A stretch of DNA of 64,000 nt. It comes from DASQPR01 sp963724705. Lineage in GTDB: Bacteria > Actinomycetota > Actinomycetes > Mycobacteriales > Micromonosporaceae. The stretch spans positions 316,943-380,942 of the forward strand of contig CAVRVS010000005.1 in NCBI GenBank assembly GCA_963724705.1, in the 5' to 3' direction. The position numbers and the translations under genes are program-made. Below, one piece after another: positions 18,734-30,357 of the stretch (the first letter of the stretch is position 1; the number at the start of each line of letters is the position of its first letter). A model generated the notes under the pieces. That model was not told where the DNA came from. It was given only the letters and a program-made list of their open reading frames with translations, and made no database searches.

Positions 18734-18798
18734 CTACAGCACTGTAGTCCCGGACACGTCGCTACGCAACCGGATCGTCGTTGTGTTACCGTGCCTTT
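18734..18798 (+). promoter_or_regulatory. Palindrome and leaderless promoter between ABC exporter and TetR genes
   Basis: CTACAG-CA-CTGTAG (18734-18747) is a perfect 14-base inverted repeat in the divergent gap, a plausible TetR operator for both directions. TACCGT (18787-18792) lies 6 bases before the GTG start at 18799, fitting a leaderless -10 element; no convincing -35 hexamer was seen. Confidence 0.4.
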
Positions 18799-19464
18799 GT
18801 GACAACCGACACGAGGCCAACGGAGACCAGGCGCATGCCGGCTGGCGCGGCGGTCCTCCGTGGCGATATCACCGAGGCGATCCGCGACGCGCTGGTCCAC
18901 GAGCTGGCCGAGGTCGGTTATGGGCGCCTGTCGATCGAGGCGGTGGCCCGCCGCGCCGGGGTGGCTAAGACAGCTGTTTACCGCAGGTGGAGCTCCAAGC
19001 TCCAGCTGGTGCTGGACGTTGTGAGCTCCGTCGCCGGCGAGACCTTACCCGTTGTCGACACCGGAAGCCTGCGTGGCGATCTGGAAGTCATTCTCAAGAT
19101 CGTCGCCCGGGCGTTGCGGCATCGGTTGGCCTCGCAGATCATTCCGGACCTTCTGGCCGAGGCGGCCCGTACGCCGGAGATCGCGGAGTCTCTGGAAAAG
19201 CTCCTGCGGGCACACCAGCGGAGCATCGGTGAGCAGTTGGTCGCGCTGGCTCGTGAGCGCGGTGAACTGAGCAGCGCGGTTGATCCGGATCTCGTGGTGG
19301 ACCTGATCGTCGGTCCGCTCTATTGGCGGCTGGCCATCTCCCGTACACCTTTGTCGGGTAATGATTTGAGCCGCATGGCCGCGGCGTCCACCGCGGCGCT
19401 GGAGTCTTTGTGCGATGCGCCCGCCGTCCCGACGGCGCCGCAACAAGCGCGCGTCGTGACCTAA
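18799..19464 (+). CDS. TetR/AcrR-family transcriptional regulator
   Basis: A 221-residue regulator with an N-terminal helix-turn-helix (residues ~30-75: LSIEAVARRAGVAKTAVYRRW) and a helical ligand domain ending in a C-terminal segment of the TetR_C_11-like kind (DLVVDLIVGPLYWRLAIS). The GTG at 18799 was chosen over a TTG at 18781. It is divergent from the ABC exporter and followed by sugar biosynthesis genes, so control of the glycan locus is plausible but unproven. Confidence 0.85.
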   Translation: MTTDTRPTETRRMPAGAAVLRGDITEAIRDALVHELAEVGYGRLSIEAVARRAGVAKTAVYRRWSSKLQLVLDVVSSVAGETLPVVDTGSLRGDLEVILKIVARALRHRLASQIIPDLLAEAARTPEIAESLEKLLRAHQRSIGEQLVALARERGELSSAVDPDLVVDLIVGPLYWRLAISRTPLSGNDLSRMAAASTAALESLCDAPAVPTAPQQARVVT

Positions 19465-19549
19465 TTCTCACTGTTTGGCCGCCGCGGGCGGGGCTAGCCG
19501 GAGGCGCTAGCATCCCTTCGGACTTTAGAGACGTGACAGGAGTTCACAC

Positions 19550-20659
19550 ATGCAGGACACGAGGCTCGACCCGATTCCGGCGGCCAAGCCGGTGATCGGC
19601 GAAGCCGAGATCGAGGCCGCCGTCCGCGTACTGCGCAGCGGCATGGTCATCCAGGGCCCTGAGGTCGCCGCGTTCGAGCAGGAGTTCTCCGCGCTGGTGG
19701 ATGGCCGGCACTGCGTGGCGGTCAATTCCGGCACGTCGGCACTACAGCTCACGCTCATGGCCCTCGGCGTGAAACCGGGCGACGAGGTCATCGTGCCGTC
19801 GTTCTCGTTCGCCGCGACCGCGAACGTTGTGCGCCTGGTCGGTGCGGAGCCGGTGTTCGTCGACATCGACGCCGATACATTCTGCGTGAACCCGGACGCT
19901 GTCGCCGCGGCCATCACGCCGCGCACCGTCGCGATCATGCCCGTCCACCTCTACGGCCAACCGGCCGCGATGGACCGGATCATGCCGATCGCCGAGCGGC
20001 ACGGCCTCGCGGTGGTCGAAGACGCCGCACAGGCTCACGGCGCCGCGCTGGGCGGCACGCCGGCCGGCGCGTTCGGCATCGCCGGCTGCTTCAGCTTCTA
20101 CCCGACCAAGAACATGCACTCGCTCGAGGGCGGGATGATCACCACCAATGACGCCCAGGTCGCACGGACCCTGCGGCTTCTGCGCAACCAGGGCATGGAG
20201 CAGCGGTACGCCAATGAGATCGTCGGGGCCAACATGCGGCTGACCGACGTCGCGGCCGCGATCGGTCGTGTTCAGCTCGGCCAACTGCCGGAGTGGACCG
20301 AGCAGCGGCAGGCGAACGCCAAGTTCCTCGATTCCCGGATCACCGAGATGGTCACCCCGCCGGTCGCCGATGGTGCGCGCCACGTCTATCACCAGTACAC
20401 GGTGCGCGTGCGCGGTGACCGCGACGCTGCCCAGAAGGTGCTGGCCGAGCACGGTGTCGGCAACGCGGTCTACTACCCGACGCCGATCCACCGCCTGCGG
20501 CCGTTCCTCGGTGCCGATGGCAAGCCCGGCCCGTGGGACCTGCCCGAGACCGAGCGGGCCGCGGCCGAGGTCATCTCACTGCCGATCTTCCCGACGCTGA
20601 CGCCCGAGCAGCTCGAGCGCATCGCGGACGCGGCCAACGCGGCGGGTGGGGCAGCCTGA
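19550..20659 (+). CDS. DegT/DnrJ/EryC1/StrS sugar aminotransferase (WbpE/WlbC-like)
   Basis: A 369-residue PLP enzyme. Family marks are NSGTSALQLTLMALG (phosphate binding), DEVIVPSFSFAAT, VVEDAAQAHGA (cofactor Asp) and the catalytic Lys at 187 in FSFYPTKNMHSLEGGM. The sequence suits WbpE/WlbC, which aminate the 3-keto position of a UDP-2-acetamido-hexuronic acid using glutamate. AGGAG precedes the ATG by 7 bases. It overlaps the oxidoreductase gene by one base (TGATG), the usual neighbour in this pathway. Confidence 0.9.
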   Translation: MQDTRLDPIPAAKPVIGEAEIEAAVRVLRSGMVIQGPEVAAFEQEFSALVDGRHCVAVNSGTSALQLTLMALGVKPGDEVIVPSFSFAATANVVRLVGAEPVFVDIDADTFCVNPDAVAAAITPRTVAIMPVHLYGQPAAMDRIMPIAERHGLAVVEDAAQAHGAALGGTPAGAFGIAGCFSFYPTKNMHSLEGGMITTNDAQVARTLRLLRNQGMEQRYANEIVGANMRLTDVAAAIGRVQLGQLPEWTEQRQANAKFLDSRITEMVTPPVADGARHVYHQYTVRVRGDRDAAQKVLAEHGVGNAVYYPTPIHRLRPFLGADGKPGPWDLPETERAAAEVISLPIFPTLTPEQLERIADAANAAGGAA

Positions 20660-21666
20660 TGACGGGTACGCCGAAGTTGCGCGCCGGCCTGATCGGGCTC
20701 GGCGCGATGGGCCGTAACCACGCCCGGGTGCTGCAGATCGTCGACGGCGTCGAACTGGTCGGGGTGGCCGAGCCGAACGGCGACGCGAACAACGTGCTGC
20801 GCGGTATCCCGGTCTTCGCGACCGTGGCCGACCTGATCGGCGTCGGTCTCGATTACGCCGTCGTGTGCTGCCCGACCGGGCTGCACGAGGAGGTCGGGCT
20901 CCAACTCGCCGAAGCCGGCGTGCCGGCGCTGATCGAGAAACCGCTCGCGCCGTCGGTCGACGCGTCCCGTCGCCTCGTCGACGCGTTCGAGTCGGCCGGT
21001 CTCGTTGCCGGCGTCGGGCACATCGAGCGCTATAACCCGGCGCTGCAGAGTCTGCGTACGCGGCTCGAATCGGGCGAGCTCGGTGACGTCTACCAGGTCG
21101 TGACACGTCGCCAGGGGCCGTTCCCGCACCGCATCGCCGATGTCGGCGTGGTGATGGATCTCGCCACCCACGACATCGACCTCACCGCCTGGGTCACCGG
21201 TCAGGCGTATACCTCGATCTCGGCCCGTACGGTGTCGCGCAGCGGCCGCCCACACGAGGACATGGTTGCCGCGGTCGGGCAGCTCCAGGACGGCTCGATG
21301 GTCAGCCACCTGGTGAACTGGCTGAGCCCGCTCAAAGAGCGCTCGACCGTCGTGACCGGCGACCGCGGCTGCTTCGTCGCCGACACGCTCACGGCCGACC
21401 TCACGTTCTACGCCAACGGCGCGATCAACACCGAATGGGAGGCGCTGCGGTCGTTCCGGGGCGTCGCCGAAGGGGACATGATCCGCTTCGCCATCCCGAA
21501 GCGGGAGCCGCTGCTCGTCGAGCACGAGCGCTTCCGTGACGCGGTCGAGGGCAAGGACAGCGACTTCGTGACGCTGCGCCAGGGTCTTCGTACGGTGGAG
21601 GTTTCGGCCGCGGTGCTCGAGTCCGCTCGCACCGGCGCGACAGTGGGTGTCGCGCCGATCGGTTAG
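20659..21666 (+). CDS. Gfo/Idh/MocA NAD-dependent sugar oxidoreductase (WbpB/WlbA-like)
   Basis: A 335-residue two-domain enzyme. The Rossmann part has LIGLGAMGRNHARVL and the EKPLAPS motif with catalytic Lys; the C-terminal domain has GHIERYNPAL and VMDLATHDIDL, the conserved substrate-site region of Idh-type enzymes. WbpB/WlbA oxidises C3 of UDP-GlcNAcA to feed the aminotransferase encoded one base upstream. Translation is coupled to that gene. The alternative, a generic inositol-type dehydrogenase, is less likely given the neighbours. Confidence 0.88.
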   Translation: MTGTPKLRAGLIGLGAMGRNHARVLQIVDGVELVGVAEPNGDANNVLRGIPVFATVADLIGVGLDYAVVCCPTGLHEEVGLQLAEAGVPALIEKPLAPSVDASRRLVDAFESAGLVAGVGHIERYNPALQSLRTRLESGELGDVYQVVTRRQGPFPHRIADVGVVMDLATHDIDLTAWVTGQAYTSISARTVSRSGRPHEDMVAAVGQLQDGSMVSHLVNWLSPLKERSTVVTGDRGCFVADTLTADLTFYANGAINTEWEALRSFRGVAEGDMIRFAIPKREPLLVEHERFRDAVEGKDSDFVTLRQGLRTVEVSAAVLESARTGATVGVAPIG

Positions 21667-21679
21667 GCGTGCGTCCGTT

Positions 21680-21900
21680 GGCGGCCCGCGTCGCTCGGCA
21701 CCGGTCGGTTAGCTCGGTTCGGCTAGGTTTGGGACCGGCTGGACTTGGCTTCGCTGGTTCCCGCTCGGCTGGATCTTGGACGGCCGGGTCTTGCGGCGCT
21801 GGGCGTGGGTCGACTGGTTTCCGGTCGGCTGGGCTTTGCGGCGGCTGGTTTCGAGTCGCTGGCTTTCGGGTGCCGGGCACAGCCGACGTGAGCCGGCGCG
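21680..21900. repeat. Degenerate GCTGG/TTTC-rich repeat tract in a 498-base gap
   Basis: The gap 21667-22164 between the oxidoreductase and the next glycosyltransferase starts with some 200 bases built from loosely repeated GGCTGG-n-TTTC / CGGCTGG units of about 15-20 bases. No gene or known element is seen. The right part (21990-22140) is less GC-rich and probably holds the promoter of the downstream operon. Confidence 0.45.
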
Positions 21901-22164
21901 GCATGGACCGACGGCTCAGTTACGGCGGCATGGTGCGGCCGACGGCGGGTCCATGGCGTCGTCGAGGCTGGCCTGCGGATGAATGAGTGAGTAATTTGCG
22001 GTACTTTTCCGGCTTCAGGGCCGAATTTGGATCGTCGTCGGGTCAGGATAGTGTCATCGCTCTTAGCGCGGTTGCGATTGGTTTGCCGGATCCGCGTTCG
22101 CCGGTCAAAGGCCTGACGGGGCAGCCGCGCAAGGGCGCTCGATACACTCGATCGGTTAGGTTTG

Positions 22165-23630
<1,466 letters not shown>

Positions 23631-23634
<4 letters not shown>

Positions 23635-25769
23635 CGCGCGTCCTTGCGGTGATCGGCCGGACGCGCGAACACGTTCTGCTGGACGCCCTACGTCAGCTAC
23701 GCGCCGCCGGCGCCACGGTCTCGGTGGTGCTGGACTTCGACGCCAGCGAGATCACGATCCCCGCCGACCTGGCCGAAGTGCGCCAACTGGACACCGACAA
23801 GGCCGACTTCCCGATCCGGGTGCGCATGGCGTCTACGGACCGTCGACTTTGGACGAAGATCCGTCGTGATCGTTGGGTACGCCGCCGGGCACGCAAAGCC
23901 GACGTACTCGTCGCCCTCGATCGGTCCGCGCTGCACGCCGTGTGGGAGCTGGCGCAGCGCAACCCCCGGCCGGCCGCCGTTTATGGGCTGGCGCCCGCGG
24001 TCGAGGCCGTGGAGGCGGTCCGCGCCGCCGATCCGGCCGGCACGCCCGCACCACGTCCGACCGCAGCGCAGGCTGTGGCCGGGTTGGGTCGCGCCGCCGG
24101 GCGTGACGTGCGCGACGAGGCGCGGCTCGCGGTCAAGGTCGCAGCGCTGGCATCGGTCTCTCCGACAGCGATGCGGGTTCCGCCGGTCGCGGCGGCCTGG
24201 CGCGCGATCGTGGTCGCGCCGGGCATTCCCGATCGGGTTCGGGCGAAGCTCGCGGTTCGGGTCCACCAAGGTCTGGTTCGGGCCGGACGATCCGTGCCGG
24301 CCGGGCCGCCGGCGGCCCGGATCAGCAACGATCGGACCAAGGCCGATGTATTCCTCAAGACCGCGCTCGTGGACGCGGCGGCCGGCGACGCTTCTTCCGC
24401 TCCCGAGGCTGCGGGCGCGCTGCTCGCGCTCGCCGACCGCGCGCACGCCAACGGCCAGAACGCCAAAGCCGCCGCCGATCTCCAACGCACGGCCAGCTTG
24501 CTGTTCCATCGCGGGCTGCATTTCGACAGCCGGATCTCGCCGTTGACCGACGACCCGACGGCATTTCTCGCCGGCTGGCGGGCCAGCGCGGCCGCACAAA
24601 TGCTGTGGGCACCGCGTGAGCGGGTGGCAAGGGTTGCGCCGGCACCGACCGATCGGCCCATGCGGCTGCTCATCATGACCGCCGGCAACACGAACTTCCT
24701 CGGCGAGATTCGCCAGCATTACGAATGCATGCCCGGCGTGGACGTGCGATTCGTCGATCTGAGCGAAGATCCGCGGCTGGGCAAGGCAAAAAACAATGTC
24801 CGCGGGATGATGGAGCATCTGCTCTCCGGCCGCTCGCCTTACGGCAACCAGGTCGCCGAGGCGATCGGACCGCACATCGACTGGGCCGACACCGTTTTCA
24901 TCGACTGGTGCGTCGCGGCCGCGGTCATGGTCACCATGATCGACCCGGGAACCACGCGGATCGTTATCCGCCTGCATAGCTTCGAGGCGTTCAGCTGGTG
25001 GCCCCACCTGGTGGACTTCTCCCGTACCGACGATTTGATCTTCGTGTCCGACCACCTGCGCGACATCTGCAATCAGGTGCTTCCGCAGCTCACCGACGGA
25101 CCGCGACAACATGTCATCAGCAACGCGATGGACCTGCGCTCGTTCGTCCACCCCAAGGACGACGATGCCCGGTTTACGCTGGGCCTGGTCGGGATCGGCA
25201 GCGTGGCCAAGGATCCGCGTTGGGCGATCGACATCCTGCGCGAGCTGCGAGAGCACGATGAGCGCTATCGACTCATCCTGATGGGCGACGATCCCGAACC
25301 CAGCCACGGTAAGGCGGCCAGCGACTACTACGAGGCGCTGCTCGACGACTACGCCGAGCTCGAGCCCTCCGGTGCGGTGGTCCGACTCGGCCAGGTCACC
25401 GACGTCGCGAAGGCGTTGGTCGAGGTCGGCGTGATCCTCAGCACGTCGACACGGGAAAGCTTCCACTGCGCGCTGGTGGAGGGTGCGGCCAGCGGTGCCG
25501 TGCCGGTGGTTCGCGACTGGCCCTTCGTCGCCGGCAAACGGCACAGCGCCTATTCGCTCTATCCGACCGACTGGATCGTGGACTCGCCACAGGCGGCCGC
25601 GATGCGGATTCTTCAGCTGACCGGCTCCGCGCAGAAGTGGCGAGCGGCCGGCGCGGCCGCGAGCGCGCACGCCCTTGCGACGTGGGATTGGTCGCTCGTA
25701 TCGGGCGACTTCGACCGGCTGTTGCTGCCGGGCGCGTCGACCGACACGCTGCCGTACACTTCGTCCTGA
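23631..25769 (+). CDS. Large glycosyltransferase-like protein with extra N-terminal domain
   Basis: A 712-residue protein in three parts. Residues 1-130 resemble a Rossmann-like N-terminal domain (VLAVIGRTREHVLLDALR); 170-330 are helical; 345-700 form a GT-B type module with LLIMTAGNTNFLGEI, HSFEAFSWWPHLVDF and ESFHCALVEGAASGAVPVV, the nucleotide-sugar end of family 4-like enzymes. A paralogue lacking the first ~190 residues is encoded at 32190-33932. Coupled by ATGA to the upstream gene. Activity is inferred; substrate unknown. Confidence 0.75.
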
Positions 25770-25808
25770 CTTTGGCGAGGGCAGTGACTTTTCAGGACGG
25801 GGAACAGC

Positions 25809-27380
25809 ATGAGCGCCAACGAATCCCCGGCGCGCAGTAAGGCGCGGGGCCGTGTCGTCATGCTGGTCGACAACGGCGTCGACGGCGACTCGCGGGTGCA
25901 GAAGTCGGCCCGCTCGGCCGCGGATGCCGGGTGGGACGTCGTGCTGATCGGTCGCTCCGGCACTACGGAGACGCGCACCTGGCATCTGGGCGAGGCCGAG
26001 GTCCGCCTCATTCCGATGGCCGCACCGCTGACCCGTCGCCGCCACGAATTCCGGCGCCGCTGGCTCGTTGCGCCGCTGGCGTACCCGCCGACGGGTATAG
26101 CCGCACGCCGTAGACAGGAAATCAAGGCGTGGCGGGCCGATCTCACGGTGCGGCGCGCCGCCCGCAAAGCAAGTGGCGGCGGCAGCTTGGTGTCGGGTGT
26201 TCTCCTGCGTCTGCAGGAAAGCGCCGCCAAGACGACCGGAAAGTGGGTGTCGCTGCGTAGCCACCAGTTGGCCTTCGGCCAGCGCGCCCGCCGTCGACTG
26301 ATCCTGCCGTCGGACCGGGCCTACACGTTCTTCTGGAAGACCGTGATGGGCGACCGAGCATGGCGGCGACTCGAGCCGATCCTTTGGGACTACGAGCTGG
26401 CATACGGTCCAGTCGTCGATGCCCTGAAGCCGGATCTGATTCACGCCAACGACTTCCGGATGCTCGGGGTCGGCGCCCGAGCCGCCGTCCGGGCGCGCGC
26501 CAAGGGCCGACCGGTCCAGCTCGTCTGGGATGCCCACGAGTTTCTGCCCGGTGTGCAGCCGTGGCAGAACAACGAACGGTGGCTGCCGGGCAATGTCGCC
26601 TGCGAGCGCGAATACGCGCCGTACGCCGACGCGGTCATCACCGTCTCGGGCAGCCTTGCCGAGTTGCTGCAGCGCACACACAAGCTTCCGGCCCGGCCCG
26701 ACGTCGTGTTGAACGCGCCCGATATCGGCCACCTCGCCCCCGGCGACGCCCCGGATCTGCGCGCGGCATGCGGTGTCGGCCCGGATGTCCCGCTGCTCGT
26801 GTACAGCGGCGTCGCCGCGGAAAAGCGCGGGCTCGGGGTGATGGTCGAGGCGCTGCCCAAACTGCCCGGCGTACACGTGGCCTTCGTCGTCGGCAAGGTG
26901 ACCGCGCCCTACGTCGTCGGTCTGCAAAAGCGGGCTGCCGAGCTTGGCGCGGCCGATCGACTGCATGTCGTGCCGTACGTGCCGCATTGGGAGGTCGTGC
27001 CGTTCCTCGCCGGAGCGGACGTCGGTGTCATCCCCATCCAGCACTTCCCGAACCACGAGATCGCCCTGATCACGAAGTTTTTCGAGTATTCGCACGCGCG
27101 CCTGCCGATCGTCGTGAGCGATGTGCGGACGATGTCGGAGACCGTGACGGAGACGGGTCAGGGTGAGGTGTTCCGCGCCGATGACGTGGACGACTACGTC
27201 CGCGCGGTGAGCGCGGTACTGGCCGACACGGCCCGCTACCGCGCGGCGTACGCGGTTCCGGAGTTGCTGAGCTCCTGGACCTGGACCGCACAGGCCAAAG
27301 TTCTCGACAGCGTTTACCAACGGCTCCTGCCGGATCGCGCGATCGATCCGGCGGACGCCCCGGCGATGCTCGCGTCGTGA
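25809..27380 (+). CDS. Family 4 glycosyltransferase
   Basis: A 523-residue GT-B protein. The acceptor domain starts GRVVMLVDNGVDGDSRVQK; the hinge carries VWDAHEFLPGV and VITVSGSLAELL; the donor domain has LVYSGVAAEKRGLGVM and FFEYSHARLPIVVSD with the E-x7-E pair. A long basic helical insert lies at 75-150. It is about 70% alike by eye to the protein at 30358-32142. Purine-rich GGACGGGGA precedes the ATG. The stop overlaps the next gene by four bases (GTGA). Confidence 0.87.
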   Translation: MSANESPARSKARGRVVMLVDNGVDGDSRVQKSARSAADAGWDVVLIGRSGTTETRTWHLGEAEVRLIPMAAPLTRRRHEFRRRWLVAPLAYPPTGIAARRRQEIKAWRADLTVRRAARKASGGGSLVSGVLLRLQESAAKTTGKWVSLRSHQLAFGQRARRRLILPSDRAYTFFWKTVMGDRAWRRLEPILWDYELAYGPVVDALKPDLIHANDFRMLGVGARAAVRARAKGRPVQLVWDAHEFLPGVQPWQNNERWLPGNVACEREYAPYADAVITVSGSLAELLQRTHKLPARPDVVLNAPDIGHLAPGDAPDLRAACGVGPDVPLLVYSGVAAEKRGLGVMVEALPKLPGVHVAFVVGKVTAPYVVGLQKRAAELGAADRLHVVPYVPHWEVVPFLAGADVGVIPIQHFPNHEIALITKFFEYSHARLPIVVSDVRTMSETVTETGQGEVFRADDVDDYVRAVSAVLADTARYRAAYAVPELLSSWTWTAQAKVLDSVYQRLLPDRAIDPADAPAMLAS

Positions 27381-28984
27381 CCGAGCACGCGGGAGCCGCG
27401 CTGCCGGTGACCGAGCCCGCGCCAACGGTTTCGCCCGACGTTTCCGTGATCATCGCGGTCTACAACACGATGCCGTACCTCACCCGGTGCCTGAAATCGC
27501 TCGTGAACCAGACCATCGGCGTCAGCCGTTTGGAGGTCGTGGCGGTCGACGACGGCTCGACCGACGGCAGCGGTGCCGAGCTCGACCGGTTCGCGAGTAA
27601 GTATCCGGGTGTCGTCAGGGTGATCCATCAACCGAACTCGGGTGGCCCGGCGATGCCGAGCAACCGGGGGCTCGACGCGGCCACCGGCCGGTACGTCTTC
27701 TTTATCGGCGCCGACGACTACCTGGGTCCGCAGGCCTTGGAGCGGATGGTCACCGCGGCCGACACGTACGAGTCGGACGTCGTTGCGGGCCGCATGGTCG
27801 GCGTCAACGGGCGCTACGCCCATCAGGCGATCTTCCACAGCAACCAGGTGTCGATCGACCTCTTTGACTCGGCGTTGCCCTACCACCTGTCGAACACGAA
27901 GCTCTTTCGGCGCGATCTCCTCGACAAGCACCAGATCCGCTATCCGGAGGACATGCCGGTCGGCAGCGACCAGCCGTTCACGTTCGAGGCATGCCTGCGC
28001 GCCAATCGGATCTCCGTGCTGTCGGACTACCGGTTCTACTACTCGGTCCGGCGTCGTAACGCCCTCAACATCACGTACGCGAGCGATGACCTCGCTCGGC
28101 TGGCCTGCACGGCCAGGATCATGGACTTCATCGCGAATCTCGTCGAGCCGGGTCCGCGACGAGATGCGATCTTCGTCCGGCACTTCGAGTGGGAACTGTC
28201 CAAGCTGGTGGAGGACCGCTTTCTCGATCAGCCGCCGGATGCCCAGGAAGGGGTGCGAGCCGGTGTTGCGCGGCTGGCCGACGCCTACCTCACCGATCCG
28301 ATCCGCGATCGGCTGCGGCCGGAATCGCGCGTACGGCTGGCGGTTGCCCGCAGCGGCACGCGCGAACAACTGGTCGCGGTCGTCCGGCAGGACGCCACGG
28401 ACGGCATCCCACCCACCGTCGTCGATGGCGGGCGCTCGTACGCGGCGTATCCCGGCTTCCGCGACCCGGCCGCCGGTCTGCCGGACAGCTGCTTCGACGT
28501 GACCCCGGTCGCCGCGGAGTGGGCCGAGAAGGTCGACCTGGTGTTCACCGCTCGCACCCGGTTGCTGTCCGACCTCTTGATCATGACCGTTCGGGCTGCT
28601 CCGCCGGGACGAGCCGATCTGCCTCGACCACAGCTGACGATTCGCGCCGGATCGGTCGGTGGCCGGATGACGACGGCGGCCGACGCGTCTGGCGGCGCGG
28701 TCACTTCGGTGGCATTCCACGTCGCAGCGCTGGCAGAAAAGAAGGGTCCGCTCTACGTCTGGTCGGTCGACCCGACGTCGGGTGCCCGCGAGACTCCGGT
28801 ACGGGCGTCGACATTGACCGAACGTCGGCGGGCCTGGTGCATCACGTCTCACGGTGTCTTCCGGGCCACACTGACAAAGAGCGACCGCGGTCAACTGATG
28901 CTGCAAGCCGAGCGGTTTGGCCCGCGCCAGGTCATCTCCCGGCTCCGCGGCCGGCTACGCCGAATGACGGAGCGATCCTCATGA
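27377..28984 (+). CDS. Family 2 glycosyltransferase
   Basis: A 535-residue protein with a GT-A domain at 15-240: DVSVIIAVYNTMPYL, VVAVDDGSTDGSG and metal site FFIGADDYLG (near 112). A helical middle and a C-terminal beta-rich region (~330-500) follow, perhaps binding the growing chain. It is the paralogue of the gene at 14793-16526 but keeps ordinary GC-rich codons throughout. GTG start within a GTGA overlap, last of four tightly coupled plus-strand glycosyltransferase genes. Confidence 0.87.
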   Translation: MTEHAGAALPVTEPAPTVSPDVSVIIAVYNTMPYLTRCLKSLVNQTIGVSRLEVVAVDDGSTDGSGAELDRFASKYPGVVRVIHQPNSGGPAMPSNRGLDAATGRYVFFIGADDYLGPQALERMVTAADTYESDVVAGRMVGVNGRYAHQAIFHSNQVSIDLFDSALPYHLSNTKLFRRDLLDKHQIRYPEDMPVGSDQPFTFEACLRANRISVLSDYRFYYSVRRRNALNITYASDDLARLACTARIMDFIANLVEPGPRRDAIFVRHFEWELSKLVEDRFLDQPPDAQEGVRAGVARLADAYLTDPIRDRLRPESRVRLAVARSGTREQLVAVVRQDATDGIPPTVVDGGRSYAAYPGFRDPAAGLPDSCFDVTPVAAEWAEKVDLVFTARTRLLSDLLIMTVRAAPPGRADLPRPQLTIRAGSVGGRMTTAADASGGAVTSVAFHVAALAEKKGPLYVWSVDPTSGARETPVRASTLTERRRAWCITSHGVFRATLTKSDRGQLMLQAERFGPRQVISRLRGRLRRMTERSS

Positions 28985-29070
28985 CCGTCCGTCCACGGAG
29001 TCGCGCCGCGCGCGAAGTAGAGCGCCCGGCGCCGACTCCGAGGAAGGATCGTCGACGTCAGAGCCGGTGA
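28981..29070 (+). CDS. Possible 29-codon basic peptide, coupled by ATGA
   Basis: An ATG overlaps the stop of the family 2 glycosyltransferase and opens a 29-codon frame, rich in Arg and Pro, that runs into the 3' end of the convergent dehydrogenase gene. It may be the stump of a lost downstream gene or chance. Little supports it besides the overlap. Confidence 0.2.
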   Translation: MTVRPRSRAAREVERPAPTPRKDRRRQSR

Positions 29071-30314
29071 GATGTCTCGCCGGAGGTAACACCACGGGTG
29101 TCGAAGAAGCGTTTGGCCAGTCGGGCCAGCTTCTCGGCGTCGTACGCGCCATGGTTCTGTACGAGGATCGCCAGGTCGGCCTCGCCCACGGCCACCTCGA
29201 CGTCATCCACACGCTGTACGTCGACGCCCGGCACTCGCCAGTTGGCGACCAGCGGATCGTGATAGAAGATCTTGGCGCCCAATGTGCCGAGAAGTCGCGC
29301 CAGTGGAATCGCCGGCGACTCCCGCTGATCGGCGATGTCGGCCTTGTAGGTCACGCCGAGCAGGAGGATGCGGGATCCGTTCGCGGCCAGTCCCGAGTCG
29401 TTCAGGATGTTCTGCGCTCGTCCGACCACGTACGCCGGCATCGTGGCGTTGATCTCCTGGGCGAGTTCCACGAACCGGAACGGGTAACCGAGCTTTGCCC
29501 GTACGTTGTGGCTCAGGTAGTTCGGATCGATCGGGATGCAATGCCCGCCGACCCCTGGTCCGGGATAGAACGCTTGAAAGCCGAACGGCTTGCTGCTGGC
29601 CGCGTGGATGACGTCCCAGAGGTCGACGCCGAGTTCATGGCAGAACCGGGCCATCTCGTTGACCAGCGCGATGTTGACGTGGCGGTACGTGTTCTCGAGG
29701 AGCTTTGCCGTCTCCGCCTCGCGGGTGCCTTTCGTGCGGACGATGGTGTCGATGAAGCCGCCGTAGAACCGCGCGGCGCGCTCCGTGCATCCGGGCGTAT
29801 CGCCTCCGACGATCTTCGGCGTGTTGCGCGGACCGAATTGCTTGTTGCCTGGGTCGATCCGTTCCGGTGAGAACGCAAGGTTGAAATCGACACCCGCTCG
29901 CAGACCGGATTCTTCGAGAATCGGCCGGACCACCTCGTCAGTGGTGCCCGGATAGGTCGTCGATTCGAGAACTACCAACATTCCCGGCCGAAGGTTGCGC
30001 GAGACAGCGTGCGTCGCCGACTCGACCGCGGTCAGGTCCGGGCCGCCGTCGGCCGCCAGCGGGGTCGGCACGCAGATGACCGCCGTGGTCGCCGATGCAA
30101 TCTCGCTCTCGTCGGTCGTCGCGCGGAATCCGGCGGCGATCATGTCAGCGATGTCGCCGTCCGAGAGGTCGTCGACGTGCGAGCGTCCGGCATTGAGCCC
30201 GTCGACCACGCTGGCCCGGACGTCAAAACCCAGGACCGAGGCACCCGAATGGATCGCCTCTCGCGCCAGCGGGAGGCCAACATAGCCAAGTCCCAATACG
30301 ACGAGATCTGTCAC
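29058..30314 (-). CDS. UDP-N-acetyl-hexosamine 6-dehydrogenase (WbpA/WecC-like)
   Basis: A 418-residue nucleotide-sugar dehydrogenase: NAD site VLGLGYVGLPLA, ETAKLLENTYRHVNIALVNE with the catalytic Lys, and the Cys nucleophile in GVGGHCIPIDP. Length and motifs fit UDP-GlcNAc or UDP-ManNAc 6-dehydrogenases, which make the uronic acid precursor required by the oxidoreductase-aminotransferase-acetyltransferase set in this locus. The GTG at 30314 has AAGGA 7 bases upstream. The same frame stays open far upstream into the preceding glycosyltransferase gene (see repeat entry). Confidence 0.88.
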   Translation of the reverse strand: MTDLVVLGLGYVGLPLAREAIHSGASVLGFDVRASVVDGLNAGRSHVDDLSDGDIADMIAAGFRATTDESEIASATTAVICVPTPLAADGGPDLTAVESATHAVSRNLRPGMLVVLESTTYPGTTDEVVRPILEESGLRAGVDFNLAFSPERIDPGNKQFGPRNTPKIVGGDTPGCTERAARFYGGFIDTIVRTKGTREAETAKLLENTYRHVNIALVNEMARFCHELGVDLWDVIHAASSKPFGFQAFYPGPGVGGHCIPIDPNYLSHNVRAKLGYPFRFVELAQEINATMPAYVVGRAQNILNDSGLAANGSRILLLGVTYKADIADQRESPAIPLARLLGTLGAKIFYHDPLVANWRVPGVDVQRVDDVEVAVGEADLAILVQNHGAYDAEKLARLAKRFFDTRGVTSGETSHRL

Positions 30315-30357
30315 TGTCTGATCCTTCACATCGATGGTGCGGGTGCGGCCGGCCGGG

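Noticed and set aside
23697..27425. Very long minus-strand open frame (over 1200 codons) antisense to the glycosyltransferase genes
   Set aside because: It is an artefact of GC-rich codon bias; the plus-strand genes carry clear domains, overlaps and starts, and the antisense translation is Arg-rich without motifs.
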